Source of the DNA: a virus
Length of the DNA stretch: 63,043 bases
IMG/VR virus record: IMGVR_UViG_3300036945_000174
Coordinates: 1 to 63,043 of that record
Direction: 5' to 3' (one strand)
Shown here: piece by piece, positions 37,501 through 47,000 of the stretch
Numbering within the stretch: the first letter of the stretch is position 1
Layout of the letters: every line of letters starts with the position of its first letter
Made by a program: the position numbers and the translations under genes
The notes under the pieces: model-generated
The model's input: only the letters and a program-made list of their open reading frames with translations
Told to the model about the DNA's origin: nothing
Databases searched by the model: none

Positions 37501-40244
37501 TTAAACACTCCAGCTATATCTCCATCAGGTTTAACTAGCGCAGATCCATCTTCAGTGTCTATAATAGTTCCTTTAGCAGCATCCTCAGGAGATACTTCAC
37601 TTACAGACCAGTATGTTTCAGGGTCTGACTCTTTAGTTTTAGCTAGTTCCTCAGAATATGTTTGAGCCTGAGTTTTAGAAGGAGATACTATTGTTTCTTC
37701 AACAACATTTTCTTTCTGTAATTCAACAGGAGCTACTTCATTAACAGTTGTTTTTACCTCTGTAGTTTCTACAGGAGTAACTTCTTTGGTTTTTTGCTCT
37801 TGTTTAGATTTGTATAATTCTAAAGCCTTTTTAGATATTTGATCATCAGTTATAGTGATTGATTTATTTCCATCAGGATTTAACTCTTTCATCAAATCTC
37901 TCTGAGCTTCATTTTTTAAGTCTATTAATTCATCAGCAGGCAAAGACTCTAATTGAGCGTAAGGAGAATACTTAGTATTTATCAATGAAGATCTCTCTGT
38001 TTGTAAGTCTCTATATTGATTTTCTAAGTCTTTAAGCAAAGAAGCTTTATTAGGTAAATTTCCATCATTAATTACCTTAGCGTCATCTTTTAATTTAGAA
38101 GCTTGTTTATTAATTTCGTTTACTCTCAAGTAAACACTATCAGGCATATTAGCTACATTATCTATAGTATTAGCCATTATTTTTGAGTTCTCTTCAGTAG
38201 CTTTTTTTATTTGATTTTCAAGTACTGATCTTTCATCATCGCTTAAATCTAAAGTGTTTAAATTTCTTGAGAATTCAATTATTTTTCTAGCATTCTCATC
38301 TAGTAACCCAAGATCAACTTTGCTTTGAAACGGTTTTAACGCCAATCCAGCTAAATGAGGAGATACCTTTAACATAGTAGTTAATGTAAAAGTATCTTTA
38401 AGAACTGTCCCTGTGTTGTCTAGTAATCCTACATTTTTTTTACCAAGTATAAATCTATCAACAAAATTCTGACCTACATTAGTGAATTCTTCCCCGCCTC
38501 CTTCTTTTAATTGATCCTTTGTAAAATCTCTAGCAAATTCTTTTCCTTTTTTAAATGCTGTTTTTGTTAATAAGTCAGGTTGATTTTTAACTATAGCATC
38601 TAAAACTCTACCGCTTTTTTTCAATATAGATAGCGTAGGTAGTTCTGAAGCAATTTCAAATCCCATATAAGCTAATGGAGCTGTAGCCATCTGAATAGGG
38701 GTGTAAGAAGCTTTACCTTCTAATACCTCTTGATTCATTTCAGCATACTTTTGACCTGCTGCTATTGTACCCATTGCGGCAAGACCTTTAGCTCCTATAG
38801 ACGTAACTACTAAATTAGGTATTTGATTTGAGGCAACATCGGAAAAATAATTCAATAATCCTTCAACGCTTTCAACGCTTTCAACCGGTTTTCTTAGTAA
38901 ATCTTTTTGAGAATTTATATAATCATTGGCAGCTATAACATCTCTTTGAACAGACATGTTTTTTTCTTTGTCTCCAATAAGACCTCCAAAACTAGCCGCA
39001 TAATCAAGACCTCCTAATAGACCAACAGCTGCTGATTGAGCCATTAAACCTGTATTCATTAATAAATTCTCTACATCTCCATACTGTCTTTTAAGAAAAT
39101 CAAATTCCTGTTCTACTGTTCCTAAGTCAGATTTATTTTTTAAGAAAGAGTCTTGTCTTTTTTGTATGTTTTTAGAAATATTTTGTATATCAGAATACAA
39201 AGACGTATATCTGTCGTATAGATCTTGAGGAAAAGCAATGCCTTTTTCTTTTAAAGCTTTTAATTGAGTTTCAACTTCCTTATACTCATCTATTTTTTGT
39301 TTTCCAAAGGCAGCATATGCTTGAATTGCTTTTTCGTTTTTTAAGTTTTCTTCTTTTAAATGAACAGCTGTATTAAGTCTGTCTTGTTTTAAAGCTAACT
39401 TATCGTCTTCTGGAAGATCATCTAAGAATGAATTTATACGATCTGTTTCAATATTTTCAACTTGTTTATCTTTATAAACTTGCTTAGCTTTTTCGAGAAT
39501 TTCCTGCTCTGAAAGTTTTACTTGTTCTTTAGCAGCTTGTTGTCTTACTAGTTTCTTTTCGTCAGATAATGGATCTATATCCATAGAAAAACCTAATAAC
39601 CCAGAATTAAGTGGATTACTAGACATTCCTTCTATGACAGTGTTGTATGCGTTTTTAGCAAAAGTTTTTGTTTTATTCCAAATACCAGTATTAGAAAGTA
39701 AATCTTGCAACCTTTTCTCAGCTTCTACTTCAGCAGACGCCTCGTCTTTTGATGATACAAAATCTTGTTCTATTCTATCAAATCTTTCTTTTTCGATCTG
39801 TTTAGTTTGCTGGTCTAACTTAGATACTTCCTCTATCTTTCTATTAACCTCGTCTTGATTTTTAGCTGTAACTTTAGTGTTGGCTAATTCTTTTTTTAAC
39901 TGAGTTTTTTTTATGTAAGGTTTAGCTGTTTGAAATTTATCAGCCTGTTTTTTCTCAGCAGGTTTTAATGCTTCCTCGGCCGTAATATCTACGCCAAGTG
40001 TACGCATTTTAGGAACTGGTCCATTTGAAGTATCCGATTCCTGTTGAGGTTTCTGTTGATCTGTAACCAATGAAGTATACACGTCTTTCTGCTGTGAATT
40101 TGATCCCCAAACACTTTCTTGAACAGTAGACTGTGAATCTTCTTTTTTTTTTACTTCAGAGTATCCGCTTAAATCTAAATTTAATTTACTTCCACCTTTA
40201 TATCCGCTTAAATCTAAATTTAATTTCTTTTTAGGATCTGGCAT
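31578..40244 (-). CDS. Giant polyvalent (LPD-type) internal virion / ejected protein (2888 aa)
   Basis: The N-terminus carries a duplicated octapeptide LNLDLSGY. About 940-985 is an LPD-type segment (YEKAGFRVVSRTPFNEQYAP … DVVAMVYDP). Near 1110 a zincin-like motif AHEVFHAVLLNM and near 1715 LLHEVQHFIQHEEGF suggest two metallopeptidase-like domains. Long helical linkers follow. About 2480-2520 (IRKFAVFAAKNPRRFARN) resembles LPD38. Polyvalent proteins of this kind are packaged in the capsid and injected to act early in the host. Last gene of the virion operon, where crAss-like phages place their giant cargo proteins. Confidence 0.85.
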   Translation of the reverse strand: MPDPKKKLNLDLSGYKGGSKLNLDLSGYSEVKKKEDSQSTVQESVWGSNSQQKDVYTSLVTDQQKPQQESDTSNGPVPKMRTLGVDITAEEALKPAEKKQADKFQTAKPYIKKTQLKKELANTKVTAKNQDEVNRKIEEVSKLDQQTKQIEKERFDRIEQDFVSSKDEASAEVEAEKRLQDLLSNTGIWNKTKTFAKNAYNTVIEGMSSNPLNSGLLGFSMDIDPLSDEKKLVRQQAAKEQVKLSEQEILEKAKQVYKDKQVENIETDRINSFLDDLPEDDKLALKQDRLNTAVHLKEENLKNEKAIQAYAAFGKQKIDEYKEVETQLKALKEKGIAFPQDLYDRYTSLYSDIQNISKNIQKRQDSFLKNKSDLGTVEQEFDFLKRQYGDVENLLMNTGLMAQSAAVGLLGGLDYAASFGGLIGDKEKNMSVQRDVIAANDYINSQKDLLRKPVESVESVEGLLNYFSDVASNQIPNLVVTSIGAKGLAAMGTIAAGQKYAEMNQEVLEGKASYTPIQMATAPLAYMGFEIASELPTLSILKKSGRVLDAIVKNQPDLLTKTAFKKGKEFARDFTKDQLKEGGGEEFTNVGQNFVDRFILGKKNVGLLDNTGTVLKDTFTLTTMLKVSPHLAGLALKPFQSKVDLGLLDENARKIIEFSRNLNTLDLSDDERSVLENQIKKATEENSKIMANTIDNVANMPDSVYLRVNEINKQASKLKDDAKVINDGNLPNKASLLKDLENQYRDLQTERSSLINTKYSPYAQLESLPADELIDLKNEAQRDLMKELNPDGNKSITITDDQISKKALELYKSKQEQKTKEVTPVETTEVKTTVNEVAPVELQKENVVEETIVSPSKTQAQTYSEELAKTKESDPETYWSVSEVSPEDAAKGTIIDTEDGSALVKPDGDIAGVFKKLTSKAKGVAQNLLNKAIEAGGIKLDNFDGYLTKQYEKAGFRVVSRTPFNEQYAPEGWNKEKHGTPDVVAMVYDPNNELDIEEKTFKDPETGYDDAIAYRDGFVNQAKSLKESPVTVQEVIDESEKTNKLSDLVQKAKTALSKILPGTGIILYNTEAEYKAAINEGKDENSGGAFVGGKIHINPNRANNRTVAHEVFHAVLLNMVKSDPAAQRVTAAMITAIEKVLPPDMKAKLQDFVENGYDSQKELWDEEKLAELVGYLADNFPSLSQPAKNIIKEWLDQLAKLVGIKEFTDKEVIDFMNTLSGKVASGEVITNEDVKLFNQEGAGGFVGIFKISRQQNAVKAPKAKDDPRNFINKFVEDIDIREFNGSKFITNMYDYTNAGQTDLGNGYNINLFGGKGYVPYMMELNGKKIGDVSNLAAFNTNAQAETFIRNAEKSGAKLFAPHSGTKSQSWQFQQHTFAELVDLILDKNILTNKELIDTFNNSIKGSEALKDKFSKFSEKYGEKINDFSSFESDPKKIVELLDIKNNLSPDLRKALNNSIASNKKFQSAIGIKNKEEFYNRIMDPLNNGVSGGEIIGIVDFDPSTFEIVKTKPSDIDHHPSFGYSLLAKINGIYQPTEFYKSYDITDSYVKYNINGENTSIKSEDIDFDKKNVTSSAGAIPKVAEFNVPGRKQIIGEKSVKDKLVQNNLDTAKEMEAANKSAEDIFIATGWEKGADNKWKYDLQEGVVEFKNKKNGKASEVINYPELFKAYPKAKNIDIVFMNSDKFEGMYIPSKNRIMLSNSLSDSEAKSTLLHEVQHFIQHEEGFAVGGNSQTIKDLYNARIKYEKNFSVRKVLNNIKNSLFKPNPGSVKEDLDKLSKLVSKSDEELYRSIAGEVEAFNVEKRANMTAEERKATPISETADKPKEEQVVISDSDTMLKDRKQSVSEFNRELNDKEINLLRRSLRMKFKDSFVVEVLDDYVNSIKEDAPANNEATQYLLDNGVTLNRLANLMVEEGNFDTKSRALGYFNTVGGLGESVLSRKQANRPSVDEIYEESNKAIRDLEKTRGYKELLNDVYRRIFDRQKNIKDLMLSFGNTYAKNAYNRLVTKSGASGYASFEFKEAAKRIYGGLKKSDLAYLDKIIYAKRIKSINEKRVKEGRPLYKGMKGYSLEDANNDLDKIKSELGDKKFEDLNNRASEYFNEYRKSLRDLYDSGRISKETYDAFKNDEYSPIKTIKYILSPNTSTEEIDSEAKRFGMAKKDIMKLGDENDNAIIMDSKWLLATTINANKTRAFENKMLNEFNKAFESLSKEEKDSISDYIVENPVIGKKKDGSLKYKYDTVDLPNGFRKISFFENGNKKDIIIDKNYANQLLDVKTKYRALEILGTASGTGILRFFATGGNPLFIFGNVANDFQNVLYNTDVYSGFLPLATVQIARDFIKNFVKKAVLNDTYNSTYKEYLSHGGALDQMSRDGLQALESRNTTNKLVKGVKKGLLATGNFLSYLGNTSETAFRLAVYDKYKEKLIKEFEKQNGRTPNSQELDDIMWDAARESRETMPFDQGGDLAKTANVLMPYLNAGLQGIRKFAVFAAKNPRRFARNIVQYTAMSGALSATSFAMLLMGIRNDDEDDEKSLKEMIRAWQSVSNYEKANYHIFFTGNKNKDGEYEYYRIKKIPVFSILSTASEEALLKSFLNSKGVDYEFDSDPVKQSALKSIPFPIDVQEWLGRNPTAGALISYWANKDTFTGEKIFREPRGKKILPEAEVDNKTNQIYIDLGRLTGLSPAKSKVAAEKIITAETTNPAIPLMYSAWDGLFHKKDGFGKEVSSAMSTVVDAFGKKVVRYTDKNIINYKKQDELEYKEAVIETEIWKKEQKVYDEIKEVYSSGNKLDRNGFKKIIESNFDPIDREKYAKKYKAYINNMGSDREVLDIIFEDVPEVQAMKLNERYGNSFDEEERKELEEISKRSERPISRKALDIYYNKYKNRKATN

Positions 40245-40251
40245 ATTATTA

Positions 40252-41733
40252 TTATTTGTTTAATTCCTTTATAATTTGTTCTCTTGTAGCCCCTGGATTT
40301 TGTTTCATCAAATATTGAATTTGACCTTCGGTATATTTATTTTTTGATTGATTAGTATTAGTACCGCCAAATATAGATTTAGCTTCAGCTAAATTAGAAA
40401 TTCTCTTTCCTGTATTTGGATTTATTAAATATTTTAATCTCTTTTTGAACTCTAAATTATTTTCAGAATATCTTTTTGATTCTGTGTCACCAACTATAGA
40501 TCCGTCTCCTATTGAATAAGAATCTTTCTTTGTACCTGTAACTACATCTACAAATAATTTTCCTTTAGAGTCAATACCCCATGTAGGTATATTTTCTAAT
40601 TTTGGACCTATTTTTACATTAACCCCTGACATAGGTATGAATGCTCCTTTACCATTAGCCGGGATTTCAACTTTATAAGCAAACTGTCCTTTAGGAGGAT
40701 TATATTGACCATCTCCTCCAGAACCTCCAGAATCTCCAGATGGTGGTCTATAAGTGTTTTCTTCTTGTCTTATAGTTTTATTTACTTGTGAAAGTATAGC
40801 GTTTTTAACAGTATTCCTTGCTTCTTCTTCTTGTTCAGCAGTAAGCATAGGCTTATTCATCCCTGTAGAAGAATCCCTCTGCATTAATATATTTTCTTTA
40901 CTTGCTTGTTTTGGATCATCAACTAAATTATAATCACCAACCTGGCCAAGTATTGTCGCCATCTTGTATGGATTAGAAACTATAGCACTAGCTGCGTCAT
41001 CTAAGAATTTTTTAAATTCTGGCTTTTCTGCTATATTGTCAGTAGTCCATATACCACCAGCCGGCGGTTTCTGAAGTATATATTCAAATTTACCAAGGTC
41101 TTTAGTATACGGAGCTATCTCTTTAGGTATGTCAACCTTTCCGACAAATGTAGACCCGTTAGTCTTTATCCATGCAGGAGGTTGTAAACTTGATTGATCA
41201 ATTTTTCCGTTAACTATTTTACCAATGTATCCTCTTCCAGTTAATGGATCTACATAAAACTCCTTATTACTTAAGTCTAATGCCTCTCCTTTTTGCTTCT
41301 GATTATAATCATCTATAATAGATGTTTGTCCTTTACTAGACAAGTCCATATATTTTTCGTAGTCTGACTGTAAAGTCTTAACAACATCGTTAATGTCTGT
41401 AAAAGAACCCTTCATGTTGTTTTGTATTTCAGTATAATCTTTTCCGCTTATCTTTCCAGAGGTATATAATTTATAAGCCTCTCCAAGTAAGTTCTTAGAT
41501 TGATAACTAGCATTAGTTATAAATCCATTTAACCCCTGGTTCTGACCAGCGGAAATTTTATTTAACGAATTGTATAGCTCGTTAGTTTCTTGCTTTGCTT
41601 TTTGTCTAGTAGCCTCTCTCCCAGCTTCTTGTTCAGCTAGAGTATCCCTAACATCATTAATAACTGTAGACCAGTCTAATGTTGGATTAGCCTTTGTTTC
41701 GGCTGGATTTACATATCCTAAGTACTCTGCCAT
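40252..41733 (-). CDS. Internal virion / cargo protein candidate (493 aa)
   Basis: Helical N-terminal half (RDTLAEQEAGREATRQKAKQ), a GlySer-rich linker near 330 (SGDSGGSGGDGQ), then a beta-rich domain and a short helical end (YLMKQNPGATREQIIKELNK). No enzymatic motif. Position between muzzle/tail genes and the giant protein suggests an ejected internal virion protein. Confidence 0.65.
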   Translation of the reverse strand: MAEYLGYVNPAETKANPTLDWSTVINDVRDTLAEQEAGREATRQKAKQETNELYNSLNKISAGQNQGLNGFITNASYQSKNLLGEAYKLYTSGKISGKDYTEIQNNMKGSFTDINDVVKTLQSDYEKYMDLSSKGQTSIIDDYNQKQKGEALDLSNKEFYVDPLTGRGYIGKIVNGKIDQSSLQPPAWIKTNGSTFVGKVDIPKEIAPYTKDLGKFEYILQKPPAGGIWTTDNIAEKPEFKKFLDDAASAIVSNPYKMATILGQVGDYNLVDDPKQASKENILMQRDSSTGMNKPMLTAEQEEEARNTVKNAILSQVNKTIRQEENTYRPPSGDSGGSGGDGQYNPPKGQFAYKVEIPANGKGAFIPMSGVNVKIGPKLENIPTWGIDSKGKLFVDVVTGTKKDSYSIGDGSIVGDTESKRYSENNLEFKKRLKYLINPNTGKRISNLAEAKSIFGGTNTNQSKNKYTEGQIQYLMKQNPGATREQIIKELNK

Positions 41734-41735
41734 AA

Positions 41736-42458
41736 TTAAAATGTAATGTTAGATAAATACCCTAATGTATCAGGCATGCTTACAGCAGCAAATGGGTTTG
41801 ATTGAAATGCGCTTTGTCCAAATCCTATAGGAGCTTGTGGAGCAGCTGGCAATTGAGAAACACCTAGTTGACTAGCGGTCTTAATTTTAGAGTACTCAGG
41901 AATAATACCTCCAATTCCTTTTATTAAATCACCTCCAGCTCCTAGAGCTTTTTGTTGAGCTTGTATTTTGGCCATCTGCGCAGCAGCAGATGCTTCTTGT
42001 GCTCCTTTTAATCTTTCGGCTTCTAATGGAGCAAGTCTTAAGTTTGCTCTTTCAGCAGCTCCCGCCTGAGTCATATCTAAGTTATATAACTTTTCCGCTA
42101 AATTATCAGCAGTATCTGAATTTGCATCTACAGTCGCGGCTTGTACCTTTCCAACACCACCTAAAAGTAATCTAGGATCACCTTCTGTCAGTGCTGATAA
42201 GGCTTGTTGTTGAGCTGCTGTATTTGCTGCAAACTGCTTATCATACGCCTCCATAGGTACTTGTAAGCTAGTATAGAAGTCCTGACTTAACAATCTTTCT
42301 TGCTCTGCTGCTGATTTTTCAGCTTGTCTATCAGCTGCTCTTTGCAGTTCTTTTTGTTTACTGGCTTCAACTAAACTCATACCAATATTTAATCCGGTAC
42401 TAGCTATACCGATAAATGGATTTGCTTTAGTCATAAATGCAGACGCTCCTTGTCCCAT
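41736..42458 (-). CDS. Internal virion protein / cargo candidate (240 aa)
   Basis: Gly/Ala-rich start (NPFIGIASTGLNIGMSL, membrane-interacting type), then a long Ala/Gln/Glu helix (RAADRQAEKSAAEQERLLSQ) and a Gly/Pro-rich end. It resembles podoviral internal proteins that form the ejection channel (P22 gp14 / T7 gp14-like by character). Two bases from the next gene. Confidence 0.65.
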   Translation of the reverse strand: MGQGASAFMTKANPFIGIASTGLNIGMSLVEASKQKELQRAADRQAEKSAAEQERLLSQDFYTSLQVPMEAYDKQFAANTAAQQQALSALTEGDPRLLLGGVGKVQAATVDANSDTADNLAEKLYNLDMTQAGAAERANLRLAPLEAERLKGAQEASAAAQMAKIQAQQKALGAGGDLIKGIGGIIPEYSKIKTASQLGVSQLPAAPQAPIGFGQSAFQSNPFAAVSMPDTLGYLSNITF

Positions 42459-42460
42459 AA

Positions 42461-42856
42461 CTATATTTTTTTTATGTATTCGTTAAGATTCTCTCCTGAA
42501 ATTAAGTATCCGTTATCTTCGAATTTTTTCTTTAGTACAGGAGTTTTACTAACAGTCATTATAAATTTAAATCCAGACTGTTTTAAATATTGTTCTGTAT
42601 ATTTCATTAAGTAATCCAAGGATCCAGAACGTAAAGCCTTAGTACTATTTTTATTCCCTGTTATAAACCCCATCCAGCACACATCAGAATCACTTAAGTA
42701 AACAGGAACAGCGTATAAATCTATTCCTTCATTACTAACTACACATATGTTATTTGGAATGGCATCAATACTCATTAACGGAAATTTCCAGTCCGTCCAC
42801 CACTCACATAATGTGTTGTAAAAATCACGCTTATTCTCTATTCTACAGGAAAACAT
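42461..42856 (-). CDS. GNAT-like acetyltransferase fold protein (131 aa)
   Basis: From ATG 42856: MFSCRIENKRDFYNTLCEWW, VCWMGFITGNKNSTKALRSG (strand plus possible pyrophosphate loop), LDYLMKYTEQYLKQSGFKFI and VLKKKFEDNGYLISG, the usual ending of small phage GNAT-like proteins. The function in the virion operon is unclear. The -7 box at 42865 shows that an upstream ATG (42943) is not used. Confidence 0.6.
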   Translation of the reverse strand: MFSCRIENKRDFYNTLCEWWTDWKFPLMSIDAIPNNICVVSNEGIDLYAVPVYLSDSDVCWMGFITGNKNSTKALRSGSLDYLMKYTEQYLKQSGFKFIMTVSKTPVLKKKFEDNGYLISGENLNEYIKKI

Positions 42857-42864
42857 TTTTTTTA

Positions 42865-42872
42865 CAAAGATA
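42865..42872 (-). promoter_or_regulatory. -7 promoter box TATCTTTG inside the late arm
   Basis: Minus-strand TATCTTTG lies 8 nt before ATG 42856 and just after the preceding gene. It would allow separate expression of the GNAT-like, internal-virion and giant proteins. Confidence 0.6.
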
Positions 42873-42878
42873 ACAAAA

Positions 42879-43625
42879 TTAAGGGTAACTTTTGAAAATA
42901 CTACTTCCAATAGAAAACAACTCAACTCTCGATGTATTACCATTCTCTAATTCAAACTGCATGTAGTATCCTCTAGCTCCATACGACTCTGCTGTGCTAT
43001 TCTTTAAGCATAAAACATAGTCAGATACCGACGGAATATTTCCGCCCGTTACAGTAGTGTTTATAGTAATTGAATTGTTTGATATAGCTGTAATAGGCCC
43101 TAACTTCATAAGAGCTCCAGCGTTATTTTTATAAGCGATGTCTCCTACATTTATAATACTTCCAATACCGAAACTAAATGTCATCACTACCGCAGCAGGA
43201 TTAACTGAGTTTACATTAGAAACTCCACCTATCCCTTGGGCTGATCTCATCGATAAATTAGTATCAGACTCGTACCTTCTTATGTATCCGAAGTAGTCTC
43301 CTTCTTTTAATGTAAAATAAGATGGACTAATAAATCCTGTATCTAAATCAGTAACCACATTGCAGTTCCAAGAGTCGTCACTATTTAATGATATGGTCTT
43401 AAAATTTTTAACCATTCCATTTTCTAAATTAAACACACCGGTTATTTTAGAATTGTACTGTACGCCATAGAAGTTGTTCCTAAGTTCATTAGAGTTATGT
43501 CTGTACAAGTTCCCATTCTTAAACGTATAGAAATACGAGTTCATACCAATCATTTTTTCTGGTATAAAAGAAAAGAACGATGTCCATCCCTTTGAGTCTT
43601 CGCTAAATGATAATGTATATTCCAT
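42879..43625 (-). CDS. Tail/neck structural protein (248 aa)
   Basis: MEYTLSFSEDSKGWTSFFSF with later MIGMNSYFYTFKNGNLYRHN is a pattern found next to the muzzle-like protein in crAss-like and related phages. Beta-rich, with SMRSAQGIGGVSN in the middle. A tail-tip or muzzle-associated role is inferred from order. Confidence 0.65.
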   Translation of the reverse strand: MEYTLSFSEDSKGWTSFFSFIPEKMIGMNSYFYTFKNGNLYRHNSNELRNNFYGVQYNSKITGVFNLENGMVKNFKTISLNSDDSWNCNVVTDLDTGFISPSYFTLKEGDYFGYIRRYESDTNLSMRSAQGIGGVSNVNSVNPAAVVMTFSFGIGSIINVGDIAYKNNAGALMKLGPITAISNNSITINTTVTGGNIPSVSDYVLCLKNSTAESYGARGYYMQFELENGNTSRVELFSIGSSIFKSYP

Positions 43626-43626
43626 A

Positions 43627-44013
43627 TTACGCTAAACAAGCACCTAAGTTAGTTATTGAAGCTGATCCGCAAGTTATTGTAGGAGTACTTTGAGCACATA
43701 CATATTCAGTTACACTTGTTGAAAAACTAGCTCCAATTTGTAATACTCCATTACAATCGGTGTATGAATAATTAACATATCCTACACATCCAGGACCATC
43801 GCTAGTACCTACCATTTCATAGTTAAAACAATCAATAGGTGGTGTAGAGCAAGATTCAATAGGAAGTAATAATCCTTCAAACTGCTGTCTATAGTTTCCT
43901 CCAAAAGAATAGTATCCATCAGGAGCTTTTGTTGTTAATGAAGTATTTGTCCATACAGCTGTGGCTGTTGAAAAATCTGCTGTGTCTATGTAATATGTTC
44001 CGCTAATTGCCAT
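43627..44013 (-). CDS. Cys-containing beta protein, tail-associated candidate (128 aa)
   Basis: MAISGTYYIDTADFSTATAV, then a beta-rich domain with several Cys (SCSTPPIDCFNYEMVG, YTDCNGVLQIG). It looks like a small secreted-type adhesin or tail decoration. The Cys-rich style recalls the C-terminus of the muzzle-like protein directly upstream. Confidence 0.6.
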   Translation of the reverse strand: MAISGTYYIDTADFSTATAVWTNTSLTTKAPDGYYSFGGNYRQQFEGLLLPIESCSTPPIDCFNYEMVGTSDGPGCVGYVNYSYTDCNGVLQIGASFSTSVTEYVCAQSTPTITCGSASITNLGACLA

Positions 44014-44042
44014 ATTTTTTTATTTTTTTTATTTTTTTTTAT

Positions 44043-47000
44043 TTAAACGTTACAATCGCATGCTAAAGCACTATCGGTAGTGTCGTAACATAAATCAATA
44101 GAATAATGAGGTGTTTCTCCACATAACTCGCATGCTGCAATTCTATCAGTAGCGTCGTAACATAAATCTAAGCTGTAAGCATTTGTTAGATCCCAAACTA
44201 AATATAAATACTGATATCCATTAGGATTATTATAAACAAATGACGACTCGTACTTCCCTGTAACAGGATTAACTATTGGTGTAGCCTCTACTAGTAAAGG
44301 CCTTAATGTATTTATCTGTGATTCTGTATATAATGTATTAGATACTAAGTACTTAAATGAATTTGCTAACGGATCAAAATTAAAAGTATCTGTAATATAC
44401 TTTTCAGATTGCATTTTAACAATACTTCCGATTGCAGGAATAACTCCTACTGAAGGTTGATCAGTATTAGAATCATATAACGACACTCCGTCACTTTCTA
44501 GTAATACAAAGTCTATATTAGTTGGGCTTGTATATCCATCAATAGTCCAGTTATAATTATTATGAATAGTTTCTCCCTCGTTAGATGGAGAGTTAATTAC
44601 CATTCGTATAACTGTTATAGGATCTGCCACGGTGCAATTAGATATAAGAACGTAAGTAGCCTCTTCAGGAGTAATTGTAACAGTTGCAAATGTAGGATTA
44701 ACTTTTGTTTTGTTAAATGTTAATGTGCCTGATCCAGATACAACCTCATCTATAACTGTAATGCCGTCGTAAGATACATCAACATTTGCTGATCCATTTT
44801 CAAAGTTATAGTCAAAAGAAGCCTCTCCAATTACGTTTCCAAACTCTAAATTAAATAGCAACTCTCCATTTGCAGTGTCTTGAGATATAGTAAATCCACA
44901 CTCTAAAACATCTATAGGAGTTGGTAATTTGTTATCAGTTAGAGACAACACGTACTCTTTTAAGTACGGATCATAACCACCTATTTTTTGATAGTTTACT
45001 TTATCTTTGAACTCATCCCTAAACCAACCATTCATTCCTAGTTGAGATATAGGAGTTAAAGCATCAGCTTGAGAGGCTCCACCTTTTAGGTTTATTACAG
45101 ATGTTCTTTTAGAATCTGTAAAATAAATATCCTCTCCCCACGCAGCAAAACTAGCAGCATCATTACTAATTCCGTACTCCTCTATTCTAGTTATCTGAGT
45201 TCCAAGTACCTCAGGAACAGACGTAATAGCTCCACCGCCTGCTGCATCAGAAAGTAAATTCTTCTCTACAAGTACGTAAGATATTTTGTCCTCCTGTAAC
45301 GTTAGTACGTCTTTCTTTCTTCCATGAAGTATGTTAATTGGGCCAAATGATTTTTCACAGTCCTTGAAGTTAGCTAATGCTAGGTTAAATTCATTTAACT
45401 TATTAACGTTAGTTTCTTCATTGTATACTCCACTATATGTTATTCCAGCGTATCTGTGGGCCTCTTTAAAGTCCTCTTGAGATACAGCGGTAACTCTACT
45501 TCCAAGATAGAACGGAGCTCCAGTTAACGAGTCTCCTATCTTATAGCTCTCAACTCCATTGCCAAATGTAAAACAGTCAAAGAAGTTTAAGTTTACAGTT
45601 GCAAAAGCATTAGATATTGATTGATTAACAACGTTACCTTGGTGGTATCCGTCAATAATATCAAATGATTCACTTCCCTCGAAGTAAGTCTCACCATTAG
45701 CTTCAGCAGCTTCTGTTTCAAATACCATTATAGACTCAGCTCTCTGAACCTGAATATGACAAAAAACTCTTGAAACTCTTCTATCTACTCCGCCACAATT
45801 TGGAGTACCACTCTTCATTACAAAGAACAATCTACCATTAGCAGAGTCTTGTTGAAACTGATATTGATTAGTACCTGGAATAGTTGGTATGTTACCAGTA
45901 TATGTTCCTATAGTTTCTAAAAATTCATTTTCATTAACAGTAGCGTCACCTCCGGTTGAATTGCCAGAAGTTAAGTCAATATGATCTCCGGTTATAAATG
46001 CAAATAAGCTATCATAATCTTGAGAGGCTGTAAATGATTTATCAAAAGTATATGTTCTTTCTCCACAACTATCTCCTCTAGAACTTCTAGTTACTTTAAA
46101 GTTTATGTTTATTAAACTTCCAGCAGGGACGTCATAAGGCATAAACTCTAACTCTCCAGGATCTCCAAATAAAGGATTATCTATGTAGCATGGATAGGAT
46201 AAGTTAGCATAGTTTCCACCTTCACTTATCTCCCCTTCATCTATAAAAGAATTTTCAGTATAATTAGCAGAGAAGTTTGAAGGTTTAAGTTTCATATACA
46301 AACCAGCGGGCTCTATAATATCTTTCTCTGCTGCATTCTTATTTCCTTCAATAAAGTCTTTACCTTTAGCTTCTAATGCAAGGACCTTTGTTTTTACTAA
46401 ATTTCTAAGAACACCATTCGAATCTGCTTTTACAATTAGAGTAGAGTTTTCTTGAACCTTACTTCTATTATCACCTTCTAATTTAAACCAAGTAAACCCA
46501 GAGTCTTCTTGAAAATAAATATTAGAGTACACTACTTGGTACTGACTCTTAGACGGCTTTACTACAAACTTATATTTAGTAGCCCAGCTTGGAGCTAAAC
46601 TATTTATGTTTACTCTTATATAGTTCTTTTTATCTGAATTATACGCAGGCACAAAAACTGTATTATTAGTATCGACTAATGCAGTAGAACTACGACCGTA
46701 CTCGTCCATATACACAATTGCAACCTCATAATCCCTATTACTATGCAAGCTTTGTTTTGCCCCTAACTGAGAGAATGTAGCAGATATTATAGCGCTTGAA
46801 AGGTATTCATAAGCATAAACAAATACACCTGGAGAAGTTTCAAAACTAAATTTTAACGCAGGTATTTGAATACCTATCATATCTGATCCTAACGCAGCTG
46901 ATATAACAAAAGATCCGTCTACATTTGATATCCCACTTCCAACCTCATTCCATCCAGACTTAGTAATTATTTGACAATTAAAAAAATCTGTTAATGAAGT

